DNA from: an uncultured Rhodobacterales bacterium
GTDB taxonomy: Bacteria > Pseudomonadota > Alphaproteobacteria > Rhodobacterales > Rhodobacteraceae
NCBI GenBank assembly: GCA_937901055.1
Contig: CALCGO010000043.1
Coordinates: 1-9,308, forward strand
Direction: 5' to 3'
Length of the DNA: 9,308 nucleotides
The translations under genes were made by a program, and so were the position numbers. Positions 1 through 6,667 of the stretch are shown piece by piece (positions within the stretch are counted from its first letter, which is position 1; every line of letters starts with the position of its first letter). The notes beneath the pieces are model-generated. The model made no database searches, had not been told where the DNA came from, and saw nothing but the letters and a program-made list of their open reading frames with translations.

Positions 1-480
1 GCGGTGGCTGACCAAATATCACTCCTCAATTTACAGCACTTTATGGACTTCATCTTTATTAAACGCATTTATAGGCAATCCCTGCAATATTTTTGACGAA
101 CTAGAAACATTTTGGGCAACATTCAAATGATTGTACGCCCAATACGGTTCATTGGTTCAGTAATATAGATACGGGCTGAAATCAGAATCGGATCATTATT
201 TAACATAAATTTATATTGTTGATATTATTGCAAATTATTTGATGAAAAACGTAGATGGCAAGAAATGTAATAATTATTTCGGCTTGAAACCAATGCTGTA
301 GGTGGTTGGATTCAGCGAAAGAAATTGACAAAACAATGGATATGCAAAAGGCGTTCTGGCTGTTGCAATCAGAAAAATACTCAACATACTCGTCAAATAT
401 TTACTCGAAACCGGATCTATTGACTAACCTGTCAGCCGTGTAACCGCGGAGGTTTTGGCTAACGTGGTCAGCTCAGTATA
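1..480. other. AT-rich stretch without a recognisable gene
   Basis: This block is clearly richer in A and T than the rest of the window, with many stop codons in all frames. The only open frames are very short; the best plus-strand one is about 35 codons (ATG at 336, stop at 441-443), has no convincing ribosome binding site and matches no family I know. A 10-base AT palindrome at 205-214 is what such composition gives by chance. It lies directly downstream of two decayed genes on the minus strand, so it may be degenerate or horizontally acquired DNA. I see no RNA gene, terminator or insertion sequence end here. Confidence 0.6.
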
Positions 481-843
481 TTACTTTTGCGGCCGAAACC
501 GATAAAGATATGTATCAAGCACGGCTTCCATTGCCGTTGCATCCACACCCAGATCAGCCAGTGTTTTAGCGCCCGGCGAAACAACATTATCAAGACGCAG
601 TGATTTGACCTGGTCACGGGTCAGCATTAACGGCATAATCCCTAGTGAGGCCTTGTGCGCAAGCTCAATAAACAAAGCGCTAATGTTTGCAATTCCAAAA
701 GGAATATTGAACAGAATTCGCTTGCGGCGCACTACCGATAACATCCGCTGCATTAGTCCGCGGAATGTCTCAATGTCGGGGCCACCTAGCTCAAAAATGC
801 CACTTGCGTTGCCGTTGATTGCCGCTTGCCTAGAAATAGACAA
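481..843 (-). pseudogene. C-terminal remnant of an NDUFA9-like NAD(P)-dependent epimerase
   Basis: The 120-residue frame matches only the last third or so of bacterial proteins related to the complex I accessory subunit NDUFA9, which are extended short-chain dehydrogenase/epimerase-type proteins of roughly 320 residues. Recognisable blocks are GIFELGGPD, the FRGLMQRMLSVVRRKR segment, TRDQVKSLRLDNVVSPGAKTLADLG, and the terminal AMEAVLDTYLYRFRP. The whole Rossmann fold with its N-terminal glycine-rich NAD(P) site is missing. The frame begins at a TTG with no good ribosome binding site, just where the DUF3987 remnant ends, so this is a truncated gene rather than a short functional one. The C-terminus is also slightly shorter than I expect. 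The intact homologue probably lies elsewhere in the genome. Family assignment is from memory of the conserved blocks. Confidence 0.72.
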
Positions 844-848
844 GTCGT

Positions 849-1283
849 TTATTCGACTAGCTTCGATACGAGATGAATGGTGGGTTGTTCCATACTTTTC
901 GAGGCATAAGCCGTAATGGCGGATAGGCTGCCGTTTCCACCTTGTTCTTGCTCGATCACATCAGAGTATTCGGACAGTAATTGTCTTGCTTCTGGCGAAA
1001 GGCTGAGAAGACGTGGTTTTAGGGTTCTACCGTCTTTGTCCGTTGGCATCTCACGGTCGAGTATTTGCTTTAACTTCGAAGAGAACGCATGCAGTGCAAG
1101 CGGGTTACTTGTCATGTTTTTTTGAAACCGATTACCGATTTCGCTTTGTGGGTACGTGATTAAAAACCGAGGTAAGAAACCTTGGCCGCTGGCTAAAGGA
1201 TCGGAGAGAAAGGCATTGGCGATAATCGGTTGAACCATCAGGTGAATAAACGCATCTGTGACCTCACATGTTGCCGATAATAT
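849..1283 (-). pseudogene. Internal remnant of a DUF3987 (phage/plasmid-associated) protein
   Basis: The frame is open from a TAA at 1284-1286 to a TAA at 849-851. From HLMVQP onward it reads like the C-terminal half of DUF3987 proteins, which are about 450-500 residues long and often sit on prophages, plasmids and integrative elements. Supporting blocks are MVQPIIANAFLSDPLASGQGFLPRFLITYP, then LKPRLLSLSPEARQLLSEY, then AITAYASKSMEQ. In the family the last block usually continues as a helix like EQAARIAGVL; here it breaks after EQ into unrelated residues and a stop, consistent with a frameshift or junction. The N-terminal P-loop half is absent. An ATG at 1236-1238 lets gene finders call a 129-residue protein, but I judge it to be a decayed fragment. 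It reads straight into the epimerase remnant six bases further on. Confidence 0.7.
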
Positions 1284-1394
1284 TTAACGGCTACCCGCAA
1301 TTGATTGACCAACTAATTGGATCGTATCATTAGTAGTTCCAAAACCAGCAAGATCGTACCGATCCAAGCCGCCCTGAAAGAGAGTTCGACACCG

Positions 1395-2645
1395 ATGTCC
1401 TTGCTTGCGTTTTTCCGCCAAAACACCCGTTGGCTCGCTGCTGGCGCTTTGCTCGCTTTCATGTCCAGTTTTGGGCAAACGTTTTTCATCTCGATATTCT
1501 CCGATCATATTCGAACCGAATTCGGGTTGACCCACGCCATGTGGGGCGGAATATATTCGCTAGGGACAACGGCGTCGGCGCTCGTCATGATCTGGGCGGG
1601 CACGTTGACCGATATATTCAGGACACGAAGTATCGGGGTCGTCGTGTTTCTCTTGTTAGGTTTGGCGTGCCTCACAATGGCGTCTGTGCCATCCGTCGCG
1701 GCCCTTCCGTTCATAATATTTGCGTTGCGGTTACTTGGGCAAGGAATGAGTTCCCATCTGTCGGTCGTCGCCATGTCCAGATGGTTCGTCGCGGGAAGAG
1801 GCCGCGCCTTATCAATTTCCTCGCTTGGTTTCTCGATCGGCGAGACATTCTTGCCGATCAGCTTCGTGTTTCTGATGTCGTTCTATTCGTGGCGCAGCTT
1901 GTGGGTTGCCAGTTTCGCTATCCTGATTGTCGCGATACCGGTTCTGTTGCTTCTTTTGCACAAGGAGCGGACACCGCAATCCATGGCGCATGAATCCTTT
2001 TCTCTAGGCATGAAAGATCGCCATTGGACCAGAAGGAATATGCTTAAGCACCCCCTATTCTGGTTTATGATCCCTGCCCTTCTGGGGCCAAGCGCGTTTA
2101 GTACCGCGTTCTTTTTCCAGCAGGCGCATTTCGCGGAAATCAAGGGGTTAGAGCACCTGCAACTGGTTTCCTTCTTCCCGATCTACTCGATTTTGTCGGT
2201 CATCGTGATGTTCGTTTCCGGTATCGTACTAGACCGGCTCGGGTCTGCGCGCCTTTTGCCGTTTTACCAGATCCCGATGGTTTTCGCTTTCGCGTGTTTT
2301 TCGCTCGCGCAAACCCCCGGAATGGTTGCGCTGGGGTTGGCGTTTCTGGCCATCACATCGGGCGCCAACTCTACCCTTCCCAACGCGTTTTGGGCAGAGT
2401 TCTATGGCACCAAATATTTGGGAGCGATTAAATCGCTAGCGGCCGCAGTCATGGTCCTTGGATCAGCCATCGGACCCGGCTTGACCGGACTGCTAATCGA
2501 CAGCGGGTTTGCGCTGGACCGGCAATATCTTTGGATATCCTTTTTCTTCCTAATATCGACGGGCTCCATGGCTATTGGGGTCTTTCGTTCACGGAATGAT
2601 TTGAAAGACTTCAACAACGAGACATCCATTCGGGGCGTTGGGTAA
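1395..2645 (+). CDS. Major facilitator superfamily (MFS) transporter
   Basis: A 416-residue inner-membrane secondary transporter predicted to have 12 transmembrane helices. The substrate is unknown. The MFS motif A appears between helices 2 and 3 as GTLTDIFRTRS (about residues 69-79), and the SRWFVAGRGRALSISSLGFSIGE stretch (about 128-150) is typical of the helix 4-5 region. A charged cytoplasmic loop with HKERTPQ (from about 189) separates the two six-helix halves. The C-terminal half repeats the pattern with SGIVLDRLGSARLL between its helices. I chose the ATG at 1395 because it follows a purine-rich GAAAGAGAG and gives the usual family length with the first helix close to the N-terminus. 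The frame is open further up, to a TTG at 1317, adding 26 polar residues that I consider unlikely. It is followed by a palindrome-rich gap, so it is probably transcribed separately from the glycosyltransferase. A sugar, drug or metabolite exporter is possible. Confidence 0.9.
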   Translation: MSLLAFFRQNTRWLAAGALLAFMSSFGQTFFISIFSDHIRTEFGLTHAMWGGIYSLGTTASALVMIWAGTLTDIFRTRSIGVVVFLLLGLACLTMASVPSVAALPFIIFALRLLGQGMSSHLSVVAMSRWFVAGRGRALSISSLGFSIGETFLPISFVFLMSFYSWRSLWVASFAILIVAIPVLLLLLHKERTPQSMAHESFSLGMKDRHWTRRNMLKHPLFWFMIPALLGPSAFSTAFFFQQAHFAEIKGLEHLQLVSFFPIYSILSVIVMFVSGIVLDRLGSARLLPFYQIPMVFAFACFSLAQTPGMVALGLAFLAITSGANSTLPNAFWAEFYGTKYLGAIKSLAAAVMVLGSAIGPGLTGLLIDSGFALDRQYLWISFFFLISTGSMAIGVFRSRNDLKDFNNETSIRGVG

Positions 2646-2672
2646 CACGCTCGGCGGGCTTTGATCCGCGAC

Positions 2673-2740
2673 CGTTTCAGAAACGACTTCCCACATTTGG
2701 GAAACTGCGATACGTTTCGTATGAAACGGGATGTTTCCCA
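2673..2740. promoter_or_regulatory. Cluster of GTTTC/GAAAC palindromes, possible terminator/attenuator or operator
   Basis: Three inverted repeats sit in the 107-base gap between the MFS gene and the first glycosyltransferase. The first is CGTTTC-A-GAAACG (2673-2685). The second is CGTTTC-GTAT-GAAACG (2713-2728). The third, TGGGAAAC (2698-2705) with GTTTCCCA (2733-2740), encloses the second, giving an 8-bp outer stem, an internal loop and a 6-bp inner stem with a four-base loop. The outer stem ends 12 bases before the glycosyltransferase ATG and is followed by TTGTTTTG, a weak T-rich tract. It could end MFS transcription, limit translation of the next gene, or bind a dimeric regulator. The pairing is visible; the function is inference. 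Confidence 0.5.
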
Positions 2741-2752
2741 TTGTTTTGAGTA

Positions 2753-3694
2753 ATGTACTTGGGAATAGTGTTTTTGCAGATTTCGATCGTAGTGTGCACA
2801 AGTAACAGGTCAGCCTCACTGCGGCGGTTATTGCGTTCGCTGGAGACAGAAGTCAGCCCGCAGTCCAAAAATATCGAAATTGTTGTTGTAGCCAACGGTT
2901 GTGAAGACGACACGGCCGAGGTCGTAAACAGCTTCATGGAACAGTTGCCGCTTCGCCTCATCGTAGAGTCTTTGCCCGGGTTATCACGTGCGCGCAACGT
3001 GGCTTTGACCGACACTAATGGCGAAGCGATTTTATGGTTGGATGATGATACCGAGATCACACAGGGGCTCATCGCTTCTTATGTTGAGGCGTTAGAAAAG
3101 CATCCTGATGTAACGTATTTTGCCGGGAGGATATCGTCGGGATTTGAGGGCGCGCCCCCATCGTGGGTTCGATTTGTCGTCAAAAAATACCCCAGCACTT
3201 ATTCGCTTTTGAACATGGGAACAGGTGAGCGTGCGCTTAATCCAAATCTGAATGAATTTCCCTTCGGGGCAAACATGCTCGTTCGCCGCGATGCCCTCAG
3301 CGGTTTTAGATTTAACGAGGGCCTTGGCCGCAACCAGAACGCTGATAATCTCGTCGGAGGCGAGGAGACCGAGTTGTTCAAAAAGTTAAGCGCCGAAGGC
3401 CACGTTGGTGTCTGGGTGCCAGATGCAAACGTTGTGCATTGGATGCCGCCGAACCGCCAGACGTTTCAATATTTCTCAGCGTATCAATTTGCAGCAGGCA
3501 TAATCGGCGTACGCCTACTGGGTCAAAAAACTACGCCATTTTTCTGGCTCTTGCTACCACGGTATATACTCTCGATCCTAATCGGCAGGGCCACATTTTG
3601 GCCGTCTCTGTGGGTTCCCGCGTTGACCGAATTACAGCGCGAACGTGGTCGGGTCGCCGAGGCGAAAGCTGCTTTAACTATTGTCAAAGGATAG
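2753..3694 (+). CDS. Family 2 glycosyltransferase (GT-A fold)
   Basis: A 313-residue protein that should transfer a sugar from a nucleotide-sugar donor in the cytoplasm. It opens with the GT2 start signature QISIVVCTSNR (about 9-19), followed by IEIVVVANGCEDDT, a nucleotide-binding strand and loop. The metal-binding DxD is WLDDDTEI, with D97-D99. An acceptor-site block FPFGANMLVRRDAL (169-182) and a GGEETEL motif (202-208), equivalent to the GT2 ED motif, follow, then VVHW with H229. Residues about 261-290 are hydrophobic and amphipathic and could bind the membrane. The ATG at 2753 is the first start after an in-frame TGA (2747-2749), but its ribosome binding site is weak and a hairpin ends 12 bases upstream. 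It is followed after 8 bases by the phosphatase-like gene, so the two form an operon. Donor and acceptor are unknown. Confidence 0.93.
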   Translation: MYLGIVFLQISIVVCTSNRSASLRRLLRSLETEVSPQSKNIEIVVVANGCEDDTAEVVNSFMEQLPLRLIVESLPGLSRARNVALTDTNGEAILWLDDDTEITQGLIASYVEALEKHPDVTYFAGRISSGFEGAPPSWVRFVVKKYPSTYSLLNMGTGERALNPNLNEFPFGANMLVRRDALSGFRFNEGLGRNQNADNLVGGEETELFKKLSAEGHVGVWVPDANVVHWMPPNRQTFQYFSAYQFAAGIIGVRLLGQKTTPFFWLLLPRYILSILIGRATFWPSLWVPALTELQRERGRVAEAKAALTIVKG

Positions 3695-3702
3695 ATTATA
3701 AA

Positions 3703-5301
3703 ATGAAAAAACGTGTACTTGCAGTCGGGCTGGATGGTTTCGAAATTACCGTTGCCCGCAAGATGATCAAAGACGGCAAGCTGCCGTACCTGGCGAAATG
3801 CTTTTCGAATTCCGCATTTTTTCACCTTGATCACGGCGACGCAAGAAGCACGGGGCTTGCATGGGAACACTTCAGTACGGGCCAAGACCCGGATTCTTAC
3901 AAAAAATGGAGCGCCATAGACTTTAACCCAGACACTTATTCGGTGGAGCAATCCAATACCAGATCGCGGTCCTTTACCGTTGGTTTGCCGGTTAAGCTGG
4001 TCACCTTTGATGTGCCGTATCTAGCGCTCCATAATACCGAGGTTATCGGTATGTCAAACTGGGGCGCCCATGATCCGGGCGTAAAACGCAATGCCAATCC
4101 TCCCGAGCTTCTTGACGAAATAAATAGCCGTTTTGGTCATTACCCCGCGACCAAACATATCTACGGGTTTGTCTGGCCCTCGACCAAGAAAACCGAACAG
4201 ATGGCGACGGATCTGGTTGCTGCTGCACAGAAGCGCTCGGAAATTATCGAGTGGCTGTTTTCTGAACGTTACCCTGACTGGGAAATCGCGATCGCGGTTA
4301 CCAGCGAACTGCATTCCGGCATTGAAGCGCTTTGGTATGGCATGGATGAAAACCATCCGCTGCACGGCACCCCGTCGAGTGATGCGGCCAGAAAAGGGCT
4401 TGAGGGGCTATATATCGAAACAGACAAAATGCTTGCTAACCTCGCGGCGAAATTTCCCGATGCAACGCTGGTCACATTTTCGATGCATGGAATGGGTGCG
4501 AACGATGCGGATGTGCCCAGCATGATATTGCTTCCCGAATTTTTGCACCAACGTGCTTTTGGCAGCCCGTTCCTGCATCCAAAAAAGGAATGGGTTCGGT
4601 CCGATGGTTGCAAGATGAATCCTGATACAGACTGGACTCAGGCTATTTTGCCAAGGATGGGGCGTAACTCGCCCGATAGTTTTGCCGGCCTCGTTGACAG
4701 GCTTCGCCAACAACTGAGGTTAAACGGGAAGGCATCCCCATTTGAGCGTCCGGTTCGCTTTGACGCCAAACAGAATTTATCGTGGATGCCGCTGGTTCAT
4801 TATCAACGGTTTTGGCCCCAAATGGAGGCTTTCGCCATCCCTGCGTATTACGAGGGCCAAATTAGGATCAATCTTGAGGGCCGAGAAGCTCAAGGCATCG
4901 TGGCGCTCAAAGATTATCATGAAGTGCTTGAAAGGCTGAAACACGATCTAGCGGGGCTGACGGACATGAAAACCGGCGAGTCAGTTGTGGAACGCTTTGA
5001 GCAACCCGTGATAGACGACCCGATGGCTGCAAACTCCACACAATGTGACCTAAGAATAATTTGGAAAAACGCCTCGGTTGGATTCAACCACCCCGACACA
5101 GGCCCGATTGGCCCCGTGCCCCATCGCAGACCCGGCGGCCATACAGGCGAGTTTGGTTTCGCGACCTTGGAACACACAAGTTTAAAGAACGGCGATTACG
5201 GAACCCGATCATCCTTTGATGTCGTCCCGACAATACTTGATTTATACGATCTCGATATTGGCAGTAATTCGGTAAGCGGGCGCAGCTTGCTAGACGATTA
5301 G
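3703..5301 (+). CDS. Alkaline phosphatase superfamily protein (type I phosphodiesterase-like), altered metal site
   Basis: A 532-residue protein resembling type I phosphodiesterase/nucleotide pyrophosphatases (PF01663-like). The start RVLAVGLDGFE places the first metal aspartate at D11. ARSTGLAW puts the likely nucleophile at T50, followed by FSTGQDPDSY, the usual helix cap. In the family a DxxxH pair precedes a tryptophan (D..H..W); here the equivalent block is SELHSGIEALWYGMDENHP, giving H204 and E208. The usual SDHG is FSMHGMG, with M261 in place of aspartate and H262 kept. The late histidine is H480 in GGHTGEFGF. The protein has no signal peptide, so it is probably cytoplasmic. The frame is open upstream into the glycosyltransferase, but ATG 3703, preceded by AAGGA, fits the fold. 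It could act on phosphate, sulfate or phosphodiester groups of a glycan, or be a non-catalytic relative. Residue matching was by eye. Confidence 0.85.
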   Translation: MKKRVLAVGLDGFEITVARKMIKDGKLPYLAKCFSNSAFFHLDHGDARSTGLAWEHFSTGQDPDSYKKWSAIDFNPDTYSVEQSNTRSRSFTVGLPVKLVTFDVPYLALHNTEVIGMSNWGAHDPGVKRNANPPELLDEINSRFGHYPATKHIYGFVWPSTKKTEQMATDLVAAAQKRSEIIEWLFSERYPDWEIAIAVTSELHSGIEALWYGMDENHPLHGTPSSDAARKGLEGLYIETDKMLANLAAKFPDATLVTFSMHGMGANDADVPSMILLPEFLHQRAFGSPFLHPKKEWVRSDGCKMNPDTDWTQAILPRMGRNSPDSFAGLVDRLRQQLRLNGKASPFERPVRFDAKQNLSWMPLVHYQRFWPQMEAFAIPAYYEGQIRINLEGREAQGIVALKDYHEVLERLKHDLAGLTDMKTGESVVERFEQPVIDDPMAANSTQCDLRIIWKNASVGFNHPDTGPIGPVPHRRPGGHTGEFGFATLEHTSLKNGDYGTRSSFDVVPTILDLYDLDIGSNSVSGRSLLDD

Positions 5302-6233
5302 TTTCCGTCAGTTTGCGCATAATATTCACCGCTCTTCAGAAACAATGACTTGAAGTACCCGATTGCCTGAAAGGCGTTTTCCAAAGCGCGCGACAGGACA
5401 TATATGCCTTTGGTTTCGCTAAATATTAGAACGGGTATGCCTATGATTGTGAAACTGAAAACATTCAGTACCGACGCGAGAAGATACCAGACCACAAGCA
5501 GCCCACCCACCGTTCGACCGCGCCTTTGCCGAACAATGTCACCCCAGTTCTGGGCCTTTATTACGATGCGGTCCGATTTCGCACGAAACGTCCCGCGTGC
5601 ATCAATCGTTGGTTCGGTGCATTTGGCGTCGCTTACCCACAATATGTCGACGCCCAAACCCTTGAGCCGATAGAATAGTTGCGTATCTTCGCCGCCCGAA
5701 AAATTGAACCCGGGATCAAATCGCATTTGCAGGCCATCCTTCGCAAATACGCTTCTTTGAAATAAGACGTTTGCGGTCGACGCGTTCCAGTTTTTTGTAC
5801 CCGTATCCATAGGTTTGGGCACTTTCTGAGGGAACCAAATGCTGGCTGTTTTGGGCGGAATTCTTATCTGCGGGCCAGCAAAAACGCGGCACTCGGGATA
5901 GCTATCAATCGCGTTCGCCATTGCGGTTAACCAACCCGGGGCAACAATTTCATCGTCATCAAATGACGCCATCCACGCCGCGCCCGACGCAAGAAAATGT
6001 TCAACCGCCGTGTTGCGCGCATTCACAATGCCCAAGTTCTTTTCATTAACGTAAGAAATATCCAACTGCGTTTGAAATTCGTTAACAACCGAAAGCGCGC
6101 CGGCAGCCTCGCCGTTTTCAACTACAATGAATGAGAGCTTTGATCGTTGGTCCGGATCAATTTTCGTGCAGCTAAAAAGCAACCGATGAAGCATTTGTGG
6201 GCGTTCGCGAGTGCATATTACAACGCATATCAT
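5298..6233 (-). CDS. Family 2 glycosyltransferase with C-terminal membrane segment
   Basis: A 311-residue GT2 enzyme, distinct from the one at 2753-3694. It begins MICVVICTRERPQML, the standard first strand and loop of the GT-A fold. NLGIVNARNTAVEHF (66-80) is followed by the metal-binding FDDDEI (D92-D94) and APGWL. The acceptor-side block is STANVLFQRSVF, and FSGGEDTQLFYRL carries the GGED motif at 180-183. Residues about 242-271 form one long or two short hydrophobic segments, so the enzyme is likely anchored at the inner face of the membrane. The overall plan recalls ExoM-like transferases of exopolysaccharide assembly, but the sugar is not predictable. The ATG at 6231-6233 has GGAG eight bases upstream. 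Its TAA stop overlaps the TAG stop of the phosphatase-like gene by a shared TTAG, so the two genes converge with no spacer. Confidence 0.93.
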   Translation of the reverse strand: MICVVICTRERPQMLHRLLFSCTKIDPDQRSKLSFIVVENGEAAGALSVVNEFQTQLDISYVNEKNLGIVNARNTAVEHFLASGAAWMASFDDDEIVAPGWLTAMANAIDSYPECRVFAGPQIRIPPKTASIWFPQKVPKPMDTGTKNWNASTANVLFQRSVFAKDGLQMRFDPGFNFSGGEDTQLFYRLKGLGVDILWVSDAKCTEPTIDARGTFRAKSDRIVIKAQNWGDIVRQRRGRTVGGLLVVWYLLASVLNVFSFTIIGIPVLIFSETKGIYVLSRALENAFQAIGYFKSLFLKSGEYYAQTDGN

Positions 6234-6251
6234 GGCATTTGCTCCAACGAC

Positions 6252-6287
6252 TTGACGTAGACAGGTTTTTTCTGTAGTAGTCTATTA
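6252..6287 (+). promoter_or_regulatory. Possible promoter of the small exported protein gene
   Basis: TTGACG at 6252-6257 matches five of six bases of a sigma-70 type -35 box. About 17-20 bases downstream lies TAGTAGTCTATTA, which offers only weak -10 candidates. The site is in the 82-base gap between the divergent glycosyltransferase and the small protein gene and points toward the latter. The -35 is good and the -10 is poor, so this is tentative. Confidence 0.35.
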
Positions 6288-6315
6288 GACATTCGTTATC
6301 AAATTAGGAGTTAAT

Positions 6316-6522
6316 ATGTTTAGAGTGATACGCGCCGGCTTGGCTTTTTGTGTCGCAGGTGGAGCCGCATTCGCTGGTTCCGTTGCTTATGTTGCACCGG
6401 TTGTTCCAGAAGTGATGGAAGAATCAACGGGATCTATGGGTGGCTCCGGCTTGTGGTTAATTCCACTTCTAGTCATCGCTCTGATCGCGCTTACGGTGGG
6501 CAACAATGGCTCACCCGACTAA
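6316..6522 (+). CDS. Small exported protein with C-terminal membrane helix, unknown function
   Basis: A 68-residue protein. Residues 1-20 form a signal peptide (MFRVIRAGLAFCVAGGAAFA, with an AFA-G type signal peptidase I site). Then comes a short acidic, proline-containing linker (VVPEVMEESTGS), a glycine/serine-rich turn, and a hydrophobic helix LWLIPLLVIALIALTV (about 47-62) ending close to the C-terminus. This arrangement resembles a group of very small Rhodobacteraceae proteins with a signal peptide, a PEV-type acidic linker and a VPLLLLALIA-like tail; as far as I know they have no established function. Mature protein would be about 48 residues, probably anchored in the inner membrane facing the periplasm. 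AGGAG at 6306-6310, five bases before the ATG, is a strong ribosome binding site, and a clear terminator follows, so it looks like a well-expressed single-gene unit. It lies among glycan genes, but no link is proven. Confidence 0.82.
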   Translation: MFRVIRAGLAFCVAGGAAFAGSVAYVAPVVPEVMEESTGSMGGSGLWLIPLLVIALIALTVGNNGSPD

Positions 6523-6554
6523 AGCCTTCAAGTACTGAAAACTACGACTTGAAG

Positions 6555-6589
6555 AAAAGGGCTCGGCATAAATTGCCAGGCCTTTTTTT
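6555..6589 (+). terminator. Rho-independent terminator of the small exported protein gene
   Basis: A stem of AAAGG (6556-6560) with CCTTT (6581-6585), continuing after a mismatch through CT/AG and then GGCA (6565-6568) with TGCC (6574-6577), closes a five-base loop TAAAT. It is followed directly by a run of seven T residues (6583-6589). It lies 33 bases after the TAA of the small gene and before the sulfotransferase, so the latter probably needs its own promoter or read-through. Confidence 0.85.
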
Positions 6590-6667
6590 AGTGGTAGATT
6601 TTCTGCCAAGGTTAGCGACAGCATGTTTAACGCTCAAAGACTGCCCATGCGAATACAGGAATAGCGG

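Noticed and set aside
336..443. Plus-strand frame of about 35 codons in the AT-rich left end
   Set aside because: No ribosome binding site, no recognisable motif, and such short frames are expected by chance.
1317..1394. N-terminal extension of the MFS transporter from a TTG
   Set aside because: The extra 26 polar residues precede the first membrane helix, the TTG has no convincing ribosome binding site, and the ATG at 1395 gives the usual family length.
3439..3702. Open upstream extension of the phosphatase-like gene that would give a 620-residue protein
   Set aside because: It lies wholly over the glycosyltransferase coding sequence in another frame, its residues resemble no domain, and the fold starts cleanly at the ATG at 3703 with a ribosome binding site.
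4054..4713. Several long minus-strand and alternate-frame open frames inside the phosphatase-like gene
   Set aside because: They have low-complexity, frame-shadow compositions with no start signals; the plus-strand gene explains the region.
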